From the NCBI GenBank assembly GCA_905221615.1, contig CAJNDT010000580.1, positions 443,511 through 507,510 of the forward strand: a stretch of 64,000 bases of DNA, in the 5' to 3' direction. Positions within the stretch are counted from its first letter, which is position 1. Each line of letters opens with the position of its first letter. The position numbers were made by a program, and so were the translations under genes. Positions 24,014-34,600 of this stretch are shown in pieces. The notes under the pieces are model-generated. The model saw nothing but the letters and a program-made list of their open reading frames with translations. It was not told the DNA's origin and did no database searches. The DNA comes from Symbiodinium sp. CCMP2592. Taxonomy: Eukaryota > Sar > Dinophyceae > Suessiales > Symbiodiniaceae.

Positions 24014-24850
24014 ATGAAGCGGTCGTCGGCTGTGGCGGGTTTCGTTGAGTTCGAGAACGGTGTGTGTAAGCTCCAACTCACCAGCGTCAACCTCGCTACA
24101 ACTGCTTCTTCCTCTTCCACGCCGTCGCCTTCACCGAACACTTCCGGAATGCCGTCGATCCAGAACATCATGTCGCAGATTGCTTCGCCGACGTCAAATG
24201 TACATGCATCGAAGCGAGCTCTCTCCAGTCGTCAGGTCCAATCTCACATCTGCTACATCCAACGGTCCCTCAACTTGACCACGGGCATGAAGGGCGAATG
24301 GACCCCACAGGCCTTGGAGATGCTCAACAAGTGGTTGTCGTCACCGAAGAAGGGCACCGGCACCAAAGCAGCCCTGGCCATCTTGGACGGTGTTGTAAAC
24401 GACAAGCCGGACACAGAGGAGGCAAAATCCAAGAACTCGCTCGCGGAGAACCCCAACTTGGAGATAGAGGTCAAAGAGGCAAAGGACGCCGAGGACTTGC
24501 TCACAGAGAACGCCGACTTGGAGGTAGCCAAAGACGCAAAGGATGAGGACCCCCACTTGGAACCAAAGGAGACAGAGAACACCCAGGACACGTAGGCAGA
24601 GAACGCGGTGGACACCAAGGAGCAGGATGCCGACTCAGACTCGGATTCCTCATACTCGAGTTCTTCATCTTCTTCTTGGACATTGCCTACGGATTGGGGC
24701 ACATGGCCCGCAGAATGGCATGACGTCTGGCAAGAGAGCCTTTTCCTCCTCGAAGAATCGGCAAAGGAGAGCCAGGAGAAAGCGGACATCGCCATGGGTC
24801 TGTTAAAGGCTGTGCACCGTGCCAAACTCCGATGGGACCAGGTCGAGTGA
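24014..24850 (+). pseudogene. Transposon ORF1, unknown protein with an in-frame TAG
   Basis: From the ATG at 24,014 the frame runs 193 codons to a TAG at 24,593-24,595, then continues open in the same frame to 24,850, for 278 codons in total. The N-terminal part is Ser/Thr-rich with a run of SSSSTPSPSP. The middle (around VQSHICYIQRSLN and WTPQALEMLNKWL) looks helical. The segment around the stop is a Glu/Asp/Lys-rich near-repeat (AKDAEDLLTENADLEVAKDAKDE). The C-terminal part begins with an acidic Ser stretch and ends with tryptophan-rich sequence. I recognise no family. The TAG may be a lesion or a readthrough codon; composition on both sides is alike, so the two halves were once one protein. 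Confidence 0.6.
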
Positions 24851-24952
24851 AGTGAGTGTAAGCATAGTCGACTCCTTGCAGTAGCGCCGGCGCCATTGCA
24901 CAATTTGGGAAAAGCATCAAACTTGAAGTCAGTTGAATGAATCCCCAAACAT

Positions 24953-24980
24953 GTTTATAAACACGGTCTTGTTTATAAAC
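24953..24980. promoter_or_regulatory. Second GTTTATAAAC pair, upstream of ORF2
   Basis: GTTTATAAAC at 24,953-24,962 and again at 24,971-24,980, 18 bp apart. The surrounding sequence (ATAAACACGGTCTTGTTTAT) resembles the pair upstream of ORF1. It lies about 90-115 bp before the ORF2 start codon. Confidence 0.55.
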
Positions 24981-25066
24981 TCGTCCTGCCTTTCGCTTCC
25001 TCAAGCTTTTTATCATTGGTAGAGATACTGCCCTCAGTGCCCTCAGCAATCCTCTCTTTGCACACC

Positions 25067-26808
25067 ATGGATCACGCAATCATCGCAGCGAAAATGACGT
25101 ACATCAAATACCACTCCGCTATCGTCCACAACTTCAATGATTCAGGTGAGTTCTCCATCAAAGACCTTCCGCTCATTGATGCCCCCAATACCAAAGGCAA
25201 GAAGTTCAAGGAGTTCTTCCACATCGTAGAGGGGGTTTCTGCTGCAGATTGCGATATCATCCGCAATGTCTACAACTCGGACCCGCCCAAGGTTAACGAG
25301 CTACCTGACTCAGTGCGTCCTCGTGATGCCCTTGGAGACTCCTGCGTATTGCAAATGGCCCTATATCCCCTGAGCAGGACGGCAAGTACACGGTACTCAA
25401 GTTCTTTCACTCCTCCGCTTTCATTCCTCTGGGACTTGCCAAAGCCTTCTGTGCACATAAGGTAAGGGTCATCAACTACCAGGTCGCGGACAACAACGAT
25501 CACGTCAAGTGCGCTTTCCTCTACATGCTTAACCGCATCCAGGGAGAGCAATGGTTGACGCAATCATTGGTGAACAAGGTGTCTGCCAAAGCCATGAAGA
25601 AGGACGATTCGGGTGATGGGAAAAACTGGGAGCCCAGTGACAACGAGCTACGTGAGGGTATCGCCTTTATCAACGACTACGCGCCTCTGTCCAACACCAA
25701 GAACGAACAGTTCTTGTGGTGTCTACTCAATGTTCGCGACCGCGAGTCTCCCATCTATGGCTGGCCCCACCATGTTGTCAACAAAGCTTGCATCAATCGG
25801 TCCACGGGCAACTCACAAAGTGATCCAGAATATTTCTTTCCACTTCTACTACATGACTTGGACCAAAGCTTTTTGGAGAAGGTCGTGCCGCTGGTGATGC
25901 CCACTATGACTGGGCATGGGCTTATCCTTTTGGGCCGTGCAGGTGTTGGAAAAACGCCCACTGCCATCATCCTCGCGATGGCCGTCGCCCGCCACCTCGT
26001 GGTAACTCGTGGTCTTGATGGCCACATTCCTGGATTTAGAAGATCGAAGCAGATCGACGGATTCCGGGAAAGGCCTGGCGAGTTGCATGTACCGGTTCTC
26101 CTCGATGACCCCTTGTTGCACTCCATGAACATGGAGGATATCAAATCCTTTCTCGATGTGGCCGAGAACACCCTGGTGGATGCCCGGTATAGGGCCGCCA
26201 AGTTTGTCCGCAACCAAGTCCGCATTCTCCCCAACAATGAATGGGGGGCGGAGAAGGAGCCACGAATGACCATGGGCGACAAGATTGATTGGCAGGCCTT
26301 CCATGATATGTTCAGTCCTACTGTCAATAATGCTTCGCTTCCCCACCTCATGGCCATTCTGAAGCGGGCTTCGGTGGTCATTGCCGGTGAATTGGCCATT
26401 TATGTTCGCTTGGCAAGCGAGCAGCCGGACCAGGTCATACACCGGTTCGGTTCCTGTTCCATGCTGAAGGATTGGTTGAAGCCCAACAACAAGAAGTTCT
26501 ACAACTTCTACAAGGAAGGCCAGCATGTGAAATTCCCCGGCTATGAGGAAGCTCTTGAAGCTGAGGCCAATTTGGTGAGCGAGTTACTTGCTTCTCCTTC
26601 CGAGAAGGAGTATTTGGCCAGGGGGCGGTCCCACGATCAGTGGGCTGAGGCTTATGGCGGGTCACTGACCACGCCAAGAGGCAACATGTCGACGGCGGCT
26701 ACCACCAATAGTCCAGCGATTACATCACCCCCTGCCAAGCAACAGAGGGTCGAGCACGACGAGGATGCGGACGAAGAGGCCGCGGGTTACATGCACTCCT
26801 GCGACTGA
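25067..26808 (+). pseudogene. Transposon P-loop ATPase / SF3-helicase-like protein, frameshifted
   Basis: A good start context (CACACCATGG) begins a frame at 25,067 that is open to 25,465. The protein-like reading then moves to a second frame (first clean stretch ISPEQDGKYTVLKFF at about 25,360) that runs to 26,808. The likely indel lies between about 25,322 and 25,360. The second frame carries a Walker A motif GRAGVGKTP (codons from 25,933), an acidic Walker B VPVLLDDP (about 26,094-26,111), then ARYRAAKFVRNQVRILPNN, which resembles the region between B' and motif C of superfamily-3 helicases and AAA+ proteins. The tail (from about 26,640) is Ser/Thr-rich and ends acidic. The relation to SF3 is inferred from motif order only; a general P-loop NTPase is the safer statement. 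It probably assists transposition. Confidence 0.65.
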
Positions 26809-27001
26809 TTCAACTCTTATAGCGAGGTGAACCATTTTGACCACGCAGATCCTCTGACAAGGACCGTTAACGGATGCCCGTTGGAAAACCAGAGAGCCTG
26901 CATACACACATTCACACCCAGCATCTGCCTGCATTGAACTCTGTCTCACTTCATTAGACATCTGGTGTCAAGTTTTGAGATCTTTAGACTTTAGATCCAT
27001 C

Positions 27002-28258
27002 ATGCCGACGACGATCAAGCGTCCAGCGGCTGCCCTTCCGCCCGCCAGAGCTGTGTATAAAACACATCTCACACAATGCTTTTGCTCTTCGAACTCCGTC
27101 CTGAAGCCAGGTCACGAGATCAATGCCATCCTCTACGGCATGAGCGGAATGGAACGCATTATCGTGAAGAGCTTCCGCTGTTCCAGCTTCGGGTGCAGGA
27201 AAACGTACGGGCCAAATTTTGTTTGGGATCTCTCTCACAAGTACAACACTGCCACCCCCAAGGACATTGAAGAGATCGGGGCTTACTTTGTGGGGACGAA
27301 GATTGGCTTTACGGCGAACTACTTGAAGTACCATAGCTTCTTGGAGTTCCGCGCCTCTGTGTCTGCTATGGCAATTAAGCACACATACCAGCACACTTTC
27401 AACACCGCTCATGGAGAGCAGTCAAACTGGTTTGCAAAGATGCACGCCTCCGCCATTATGTCGTGGATAGCCGTCCAGGAACTATATCCACTACAGCTAC
27501 ATCTCAGCATCAAGATCGGCGACGAGGTCACGCCTCATGCTCTCCAAGCATACCATGAACACCTCCATCTCAAGGTCTTTCCACCGAAGCACAAGAATAC
27601 AGTCAAAGAGCTTGTCGCTGATGGGCATCAGAAAGTCCACATCAAATGCGCAAACTCGCGCAAGCATGCAGGCAAACCTCCCAGCCATGGTCGCATAAAG
27701 CCGTTTGGCCATGGTTGGTTCATGTTGGTCCATCCTCGTGATCTTCGCATTCTGGCTGTCAGATCCATGTCTGTTCCGGAGAACAATGAGATCCTCTATA
27801 AGTCGCTCCTCGAAATCTTGCCTTTGTACAAGCACCTGGATGGCCTAATCATGGACCGTGCTTGTGGCTTCTTGCCCACAGCCAAGGCTGACAAGAACCT
27901 GAAACAAGTCAAATACTGGAGCATCGACGGCTTCCATGCCAAGGGCCACACCAAAGGATGTCCTTGCAACCCCATCTACAAGAAGAGGTTGGCCAAAAGG
28001 TTCAAGGGGGTAAACTCCTCGGCGTGTGAACAAGTCTTTTCGTGGTTTAGAGGGTACGCACGACTTCTCAACGAGAGTTCCCCTCTGCGCCATAGTTTCA
28101 AGGTGTTGTACTTTGTGAAGTTGCATAATTGTGCAGTGGAGCAGAAGCAGTCCATGTACCTGAATCGCTATGTTCGCTCCGGTAAGAAAGCCAAGCGACC
28201 TTACTCATGTGGCAAGAAGACAGTCGCTAAAAAGCGACCTGCAGCAGCCATGAGCTAA
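27002..28258 (+). CDS. KDZ-like DDE transposase
   Basis: Intact ORF of 418 codons. I choose the ATG at 27,002 (MPTTIKRPAAALPP); an upstream in-frame TTG is less likely. Near the N terminus CFC and, about 30 residues later, CSSFGC could form a zinc-binding unit. The catalytic region shows an aspartate in GLIMDRACGF, then SIDGFHAKGHTKGCPC (D-x2-H...H...C), then VNSSACEQVFSWF with a glutamate. This order, with the N-x4-E-Q-x-F/S block followed by a helix and a final F-x3-HN, resembles the Kyakuja-Dileera-Zisupton superfamily. The C terminus is Lys/Arg-rich. It is the last gene of the element, 193 bp after the ATPase. It is expected to cut and join the terminal inverted repeats. Confidence 0.65.
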   Translation: MPTTIKRPAAALPPARAVYKTHLTQCFCSSNSVLKPGHEINAILYGMSGMERIIVKSFRCSSFGCRKTYGPNFVWDLSHKYNTATPKDIEEIGAYFVGTKIGFTANYLKYHSFLEFRASVSAMAIKHTYQHTFNTAHGEQSNWFAKMHASAIMSWIAVQELYPLQLHLSIKIGDEVTPHALQAYHEHLHLKVFPPKHKNTVKELVADGHQKVHIKCANSRKHAGKPPSHGRIKPFGHGWFMLVHPRDLRILAVRSMSVPENNEILYKSLLEILPLYKHLDGLIMDRACGFLPTAKADKNLKQVKYWSIDGFHAKGHTKGCPCNPIYKKRLAKRFKGVNSSACEQVFSWFRGYARLLNESSPLRHSFKVLYFVKLHNCAVEQKQSMYLNRYVRSGKKAKRPYSCGKKTVAKKRPAAAMS

Positions 28259-28470
28259 GCTCAGAGGTACACGTGTGTGCATCAGGCAGAGCAGTCGGGC
28301 AAAATCAGCCAGAATGCATTACTGTCGGCACCACCACTAGTTTTGAACTTGTTCTGTTTGCACTTTGCATGTCAGCGCATCCAAGGTATGCTTCGTCATC
28401 CTCGCAACTTGGAGTGTACTATACTTATTGTAATGATATTTCCAATAAACATATCCCTAATCCCTTCAAA

Positions 28471-28501
28471 AGTGGGTTTTCAAAAACCCAGGCCCCACAG
28501 C
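28471..28501 (-). repeat. Right terminal inverted repeat of the KDZ-like transposon
   Basis: AGTGGGTTTTCAAAAACCC then AGGCCCCACAGC, the imperfect inverse of 23,239-23,268. AATAAA occurs at 28,445 just inside it. A (CT)n(AT)n microsatellite begins immediately outside. Confidence 0.8.
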
Positions 28502-28505
28502 AACC

Positions 28506-28507
28506 TG

Positions 28508-28540
<33 letters not shown>

Positions 28541-28541
28541 C
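28506..28541. repeat. (CT)n(AT)n microsatellite
   Basis: CTCTCTCTCTC followed by about 13 AT units, directly outside the right transposon end. The left transposon end also abuts (AT)n, which may reflect target preference. Confidence 0.85.
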
Positions 28542-29557
28542 ATGTATAGATATTTGTATAATTTCTTGAAAGCCTGGACGTGCTCAGGGAGATGGATTTG
28601 CTTACCACAGGCGCTTATACACAGGGACAGCCTCTCCCCAGAGGGTCTACAGGAAAAAATAACCTAAACGTGACAAAGGCGAGGGCCGTGTGTTTGAGAA
28701 AATCGTCAATGCTTAGACACAGTACTGCTGAGCTGGCCCGAAGCCACCCCCAAAGCTGTGGCAAATAATCATCAACTAATCGAGTTTGAGTGATGGACAT
28801 AGGCATAGATATGCAAAAACCGAAAACTCAAACAAGCAGTTCTGTTTCTCCTGAAATCTACGCTTGTTTCAAGTGCCCCGGCTCGCATGTTAAGCCGACA
28901 AGTCCTAAACGAACACCAAAAGCTCGCCAAATCGAACCTGACACCCCAAAGCCGTTATCCAAACACTGCAAGCCCCCAGTAGAGCACAAAGCCATCCAAG
29001 TTTGGCTCTACCACCCTTTCTTTGGCAGAATTTGGCCTCTGATCGTGACCACATATCCCCAAACCTGCGGGGAAGAATCCCTAAAGCTCTATGCAAAGTT
29101 TCCGAGTACATTGTTATAATACGGATCCTACTAAATAGGGTACTATATTAGGGTCCCTATGCAAGCCAAGGGCATGCGACCCGAGGCCCTAAAGGCGCTG
29201 CATGAAAGAATTGATGTACTAGAATCCCTGTAGTTGAGACACAGACACAATAACGAACAGCCCGTTACGGTTGTAACCAAAATGGAAAGTAAGACCCCAA
29301 AACCCTTAGACACGAAATCTATTCAAAGAGGTGAATTTTGCAAGATGTGGGGCAGTCTTCGCCCCCTCCAAAGGTAAAGATCTTCTTCACCGAAGACCTT
29401 TGTGCGAAATTTCTTCAGGGTGTGAGGCTCAGCATTTAGAGGTTTAGGGCTTGGCGGGTTTAGGGGTTGAGTCAGATTGGGAAACTCCTGCGGTGAGAAC
29501 GGGGGAGTTGTACTACTCCCAGCCCCCGGAGCGGCGTCCGAGTCTAGACTTACCTTG

Positions 29558-29629
29558 GGTTAGTAAGGAATGGAGGAATGGGTGCAATTATAACTACTAT
29601 TACTACCATTCTTCCATTCCCTACTAACC
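29558..29629. mobile_element. Short palindromic element, family K
   Basis: GTTAGTAAGGAATGGAGGAA at the left is inverted as TTCCATTCCCTACTAAC at the right, with ACTACTATTACTACC in the loop. One copy only. Confidence 0.6.
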
Positions 29630-29696
29630 AATTTTAAGTAGAGACTTGTGCTGACAAGGCCTCGGTCTAGACCGAACATAGGTGTGTCCTGACGGA

Positions 29697-29792
29697 TAGT
29701 TGTCAAAATTATGGACCCTTTTGGGTACCCTAAAAATAAGTGCCGTATCATAATAAGGACCCAGAAAGAGACCTTAATTTTGACAACCACCC
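29697..29792. mobile_element. Palindromic MITE-like element, family B (copy 2)
   Basis: TAGTTGTCAAAATTATGG at the left and TTAATTTTGACAACCACCC at the right. Inside, GACCCTTTTGGGTACCCTAAAAATA corresponds to the inverted core of copy 1 at 8,068. Confidence 0.8.
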
Positions 29793-30018
29793 TCGATGTC
29801 ACCCAGACCAAGGCGAACAAAGAGATCTTTGAGCCCCCTGCGCGTAGACCGCACTCATCCTTGGCTGGATCCGATTTTTTCGAAACTGTTTCCCTACAGG
29901 ACTTCTGTAAGGGTTTCGGCACGGGATCCTATGATCGGGGGTGGATTTGTCCAGACTGTTTCCTACAAGGCTTCCTTAAGGACAGAGCTTCTTTAAGGGT
30001 TTCGACAGGGGATCCTAC

Positions 30019-30083
30019 GATGGGGGGTTTAGGGTTTAGGGTTTTAGGGTCCTAAACCCTAAACCCTAAACCCAAAACCCTAG
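30019..30083. repeat. Head-to-head telomere-like inverted repeat
   Basis: GGGGTTTAGGGTTTAGGG then TTTTAGGGTCC runs directly into CCTAAACCCTAAACCC. Three to four units on one strand face three units on the other, as at a telomere-telomere fusion or foldback junction. Confidence 0.8.
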
Positions 30084-30177
30084 GGTGGAAGTACAGGTCT
30101 GAGGATGGTAGGGCATGGTGCTGTCAAGGTTGCTCCTGAGTATTTAGAAGAGGGCCAGGGCTTCAGGAGGGGGGTAT

Positions 30178-30287
30178 GTGGGGGTTTCGGAAAATAGGGG
30201 ACCCTACTACATATAGTACCCTGAATAATAGGATCCATACTATAAGGATCCCAAAGTAAGGTGCCCTAATTTTTGGAACCTCCCATG
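30178..30287. mobile_element. Palindromic MITE-like element, family A (copy 6)
   Basis: GTGGGGGTTTCGGAAAATAG at the left and CCTAATTTTTGGAACCTCCCA at the right. Flanks (GTATG ... TGTTGGTATA) resemble those of copy 1 (GTAATG ... TGTTAGTATA), so the true ends may lie slightly outside the arms given. Confidence 0.85.
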
Positions 30288-30621
30288 TTGGTATAATGCG
30301 AGGGTGTGGCCCGTATACTCACATCGAAGCTCGGGCTTCGCCAAACTTTGGCTAGAATGAAGTAATCAAGCTTCAAAGCATCATGTGTTGTGTGTGTACA
30401 TACATATTGCAAGAGTTCTACACATAAAGGTGTAGAGAGTGCTGTCGGTATACACGGGCTAAAGAAAGAGGAACAGTCAAACAGGCTTAGATGTAAGGCC
30501 CCTGTCTGAACACCTAACCCTACTGCCACCCAAAACCGCAAACCAATCCCAAGCCTGAGCCCTGCACCCCAAGCCCACATCTCAAACCTGGAACCTTGAG
30601 ACGCTCCCGGACCCCTGCTTG

Positions 30622-30724
30622 GAGGATCATGGGACTTAGTAAGTAAGGTTATAAGTACCTTAATTGGGGTTAGAAGTGTATAGTTACCCTAACTATAAGC
30701 CTAGTTACTAAGTCACATGATCCT
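30622..30724. mobile_element. Palindromic MITE-like element, family G (copy 1)
   Basis: AGGATCATGGGACTTAGTAA at the left and TTACTAAGTCACATGATCCT at the right. The inner GGTTATAAGTACCTTAATTGGG is shared with 36,688-36,796. Confidence 0.85.
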
Positions 30725-32998
30725 TTAAGTAGGGACTCTCGTGAACCTGCAAGGCTTGAGATTTTCGGCCGAGCATCCATTGCCTCGATGATGGAGCACC
30801 GACGTTGGTGAACTGCCTGCATTCCGCCGGGGGGTTCTGGGCTCTTAAGGAACCAGGGAGAAAAAAGTGTAGACTTTAATTTCATAAAGGTTCCTTTAAG
30901 GAAAAAGCATTAAAGTATGGTACTTCAAAGCCCAGGGGCCCAGTTATAGGCTCTAGGGCTACCGGGATTGGGCTAGGGTTAGGATGCTTAGGCCGACCAA
31001 TCTCAGAGTCGCATGTGGACCGACTTGGTTTTGCATGTTTAGCTCCTTTCCTCTTGTGCACCAATCTTCAGTTAGGGAATGTAGACGGGTAAAACAGAAG
31101 GACATGGAAACAGATGCGACAAGCCCCCGGCTTGGGACTCTCAATCCTACACCGGAGAATGCATGGACCTCCATTCTGCATCGTTTGCTGCGACCAGCCA
31201 CCTTTCAGACTTTCAATACTTCGGGCTTGACAGCTTTACATTAGTTCGGGTTTGGGGCGTACGGGATCATGGTGTAATCGGGACTCTGGTCGTCTCGGCC
31301 TTAGCTGGGAGGTTCAGCGTCCAGGCATATGCTTGAGTATCATTAAGAAGAAGAATAGGACTATTAGAAAGCAATATCGGCAGAAGCCCACGAGGTCTGA
31401 GTGTTGGCTTTCTGCTGGACATCTCTGCACTTGGGGGGAAACATGAACTCTGGTCGTTGAGTTACACCCACGGCCCCTGCAAACCTTTGAATGCCAAACG
31501 GCTAGCAACACTCCAGTGCCCTACGATGCCCTACTTGACGCGCGCATACGCCTGCATGCCCTGACACATGATGAACTAGGGATCCATGCAGCGTGGATGC
31601 CTTTGTGGCCCTCCACCAACAAGGCGCTGTAAGAGTTTAGAGTTCCAAGATAAAACATATGCGGTTATTGGGCATGATGTTGGTGATGACGAGCGCTAAG
31701 ACTCATGTTGCTTATTCCTTATCGTCATCATGACCACCTCCAGCATCCCACACCCATTGCTTCTATCATGGATAAGGCATGGGTGAGTATTGCCATAAGA
31801 TGACAATTTACGTCTAAGTCTTCTGTGCGCTAGCAAGACCAACACTTCAGTCATCGGTCTGGAAATCTGTTACTTAGTTGCTGAGTTCACAACCCCAAAA
31901 CGTGTACACATTCAGGTTTATGGTGGGTAGTATTGTCCCGAAACGTGTGAAGTGTATCCACTCAGCTACTAAGGTTCGAAGCAGTCGCAGGCGAAGCAGT
32001 AATAAGGCAGTGACAGCAGCAGCTCTATAAAGCGGGGAGTTACACTGCAACATCGGGATGCAGGCTTAGTGTGTAGACGGTATCTCCGGTAGCCTCAATC
32101 TTGAACTTCTTCTTGCAGCTGTTCAAGTTGTTGACTGTGTACCGCTATGACAAACCACTACTCCACAAACACCAACCTTAAATTAGTTGAGTCCCTTTCA
32201 TACCAAGATCCCGTAAGGCCCTGCACCTACCCGAAGTCCAAGCCCTTCAGCCCGTACTCAAACCGTGAACACAAGAGCTTGGAGCCCGGCAAGGGCAGGC
32301 AAAGCAAAGCTAGTGACCACTGCATTGCCCGGGAGTGGGTCGTACCCAAAACTCCGGCAACTTCTATCTGATCTACGTGAGCTATGGGCTGAGAGTTCAT
32401 GGGAAAGGTATCATGGTGATGCTGCTTTGCTTCGTGTTTTCGGAAGCACCCACACAGGAACATGAGCTGACCGCTAGGCTAAACGTTTCATAACATGCTA
32501 CGGTACCTCGGTCCCTGGGAAGCCAAATCAGCAGCAAGTGAAGAACTACTTGCGAATCTCGAATAGATTTAGTTTCGATCTAGAATCCCCAAAGTAGGCC
32601 CCCTGGAGTCCAGGGTTGAGGCTTTAGTAGGTGACGGGACAATGCTCGAATCGGACTTAGGAGACGAAATCAAAAGAGTCTAGATCTCAGTGCTGCCAGG
32701 CATGTCACCAACCAGCAACGGGGCAACGCTGGACTAGACCTCCTGCAAACCCCTACACTACGTCGTATCTCTACTGCGCTGCGATGCCCACAGGATAGTT
32801 CGGCTCCAGCCAACACAACCTCCTCGACCTCCCGCAACGCTTCACAGGCTTACAGTTTCGAGCTCACGGCCTTTATCCATTTCGCAGAACCGACTCTGGG
32901 TCCGAAACCATGGATTGAAAATAGGATATGAGATTCAGCCTTGAGCAAACAACCCCTCAATGCCCTGAATCCTGAATGCCAGTAAAGCACGATAGAAT
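30725..32998. other. Intergenic DNA
   Basis: No telomere-like cluster, microsatellite or coding region of note. Frames of 60-86 codons are present but show no domain. Confidence 0.45.
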
Positions 32999-33094
32999 CT
33001 ACCCAAGGGCCCCAAAGTAGTTCCTTTTTGGGAGTACCTTATAGGATTCTATATATGAACCCCAAAAAGGAACTACTTTGGGGCCTATGGGTAG
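32999..33094. mobile_element. Palindromic element, family H
   Basis: CTACCCAAGGGCCCCAAAGT at the left is inverted as ACTTTGGGGCCTATGGGTAG at the right. The inner AGTTCCTTTTTGGG pairs with CCCAAAAAGGAACT, so the foldback is nearly complete. Single copy in the window. Confidence 0.75.
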
Positions 33095-33175
33095 AAGCAG
33101 CCGGGCTCGTTGCGATCCATTCGCGTGCCTTCAGGCCGAGTTCAACACCTGGAGCTTCCATAGTTGGGGCTGCAA

Positions 33176-33264
33176 GCTTAATGGGGACCCCTACCCCATA
33201 AAGGGCTATATAATGGGTATATGATAGCTATATTAAGGGTATATACCTAGGGTTCCTTATTAAG
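33176..33264. mobile_element. Possible degenerate palindromic element
   Basis: CTTAATGGGGACCCC at the left is partly inverted as AGGGTTCCTTATTAAG at the right (about 11 of 15 pairs), around an AT-rich core of GGGTATAT-type sequence. Weak case. Confidence 0.3.
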
Positions 33265-33909
33265 GGTCGGTTCAAGGCTCAGCATGAAGGCCTGCAGCTT
33301 ATGGTGGCTTTGAGGGTTTCAGGGTTTAGGGCTTCCGAAGTTTAGGGCCTTAAGTTTAGGGTTCACGGTCTTGCAGGAAGCCAGGGTCTACGGATTTTGT
33401 GGTTGCTACGTCCTTGGGGCTCGTGTTTCGCGGGTGGTTGTCCTTCCGACTGTGTCTGAGCTTTTCTATGTGGGGATCAGCGCCAGTCAAAAGCGAATAC
33501 CTTCAGCGTCGACCGAAGCAATTCGTAACAAGGTCAGGTTCAGTACTGTTAAGACCAATTCGGCACCCTATTCTCAAACATGAAGATGCCGGTAGGAGTT
33601 ACGTGGACTTCCATCTGTGCCGGCTTCATTTACCGCCGCTCAAAATCTTCAAAACTCGAAACCAGAACGAAAACGCCAACATCCAATAAATCCCAGGCTC
33701 AAACCTGGAAGCCCCAAGCCCAGAACCCCAGACCCAAACCCATTTAAAGCCCGTTTCAGAATCCCATGAACCATTAACCCAGGATCGCATGTCAGGGTTT
33801 TGCGTCTCGGGACGTCAGGACTTCGGAGGCGTCTTGGTTTGGGCTCCTGTCCGGCAGCCTCTCGCACAGCTTATTCAATTTAAATCGCTTGGGATTTAAG
33901 AAACTTACA

Positions 33910-34600
33910 CAAAAAAAACTCCTAAACCCTAAACCTGATAAACTCCTAAGCGCTAAACCCTAAACAACCCCAAACCCGATAAACTCCCAATCCCTAATCC
34001 CTAAACCCCAACCCCGCCAAACTCCCAAACTCTAAACCCTCAACCCCCCAAAAACAAGTGGCCCTGAAGCCTCATCCTCAACCCTAAACCCTATGATTCC
34101 TGTCTTTCAGCCATACAAGCCCTATAGACCCTATAAAAAGCGAAGCCGTAAATCCTGCCTATAAGCCATATAAGCTCTATAAACCCGGGCAACCCTAAAC
34201 CCCTATAAGCCCTAATCCTCAACCCTAAACCCTATAAATCCTGTCTATCAGGCATATAAGCTCTATAAACCCTATAAACCCTATGTAAACCCCTATAAGC
34301 CCTAGTCCTCAACCCCTAAACCAGCAGAAGCTCTTTGAGGCCCCGTCCCGCCAGCTTCTTCAAACCTGCCGGGGGCGAAGGCCGCAAAGGGATTTATGAA
34401 ATTAGGGCTTTTAAGTTTTAGGGTTTAGGGTTAGAGTTTAGGGTTTATGAGGTTTAGGGTACAGGGTTTTCGGGTTAGGTTGTAGGATCTAGATTAGGAT
34501 TTGAAGGGTTCGGCATTTAGGCTGTTTTTAACACTTTGGGGTTTGTTGATGGGATCTAGGGTTTAGGATGTAGGGTTCAGGCTCAGGGGTTTGGGACCTT
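33910..34600. repeat. Telomere-like and CCCTATAAAC-type tandem repeats
   Basis: 33,910-34,065 is CCTAAACCC-rich. 34,065-34,330 carries about four degenerate copies of a 65-90-bp unit containing CCTCAACCCTAAACCC, TCCTGTCTATCAG and ATAAGCTCTATAAACCC. From 34,405 the motif switches strand to TTTAGGG. The reversal at about 34,350-34,400 makes the block a loose inverted arrangement. Confidence 0.75.

Larger units (their letters stand above)
23239..28501 (+). mobile_element. KDZ-like DNA transposon with P-loop ATPase, about 5.3 kb
   Basis: The ends are imperfect inverted repeats of about 30 bp. The left begins GCTGTGGGGCCTGCGTTTT (23,239). The right, read inward from 28,501, begins GCTGTGGGGCCTGGGTTTT, and both arms end in AACCCACT. 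Three plus-strand genes with short gaps lie between: ORF1 (24,014-24,850), an ATPase (25,067-26,808) and a KDZ-like transposase (27,002-28,258). Compact intronless genes between inverted repeats, in DNA otherwise full of non-coding repeats, fit an autonomous transposon. Two of the three genes carry lesions, so this copy is probably no longer fully autonomous. No clear target-site duplication was found; the left flank is (TA)n and the right flank (CT)n/(TA)n. Confidence 0.75.
28542..30621. other. Intergenic DNA rich in palindromic elements
   Basis: No gene recognised. Besides the listed elements, 29,096-29,160 is a truncated family A copy (GGATCCTACTAAATAGGG followed by TACTATATTAGGGTCCC). Confidence 0.5.

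Noticed and set aside
33910..34330. CRISPR-like array from CCCTATAAAC repeats
   Set aside because: The units are degenerate, have no constant spacer length, and the genome is eukaryotic.
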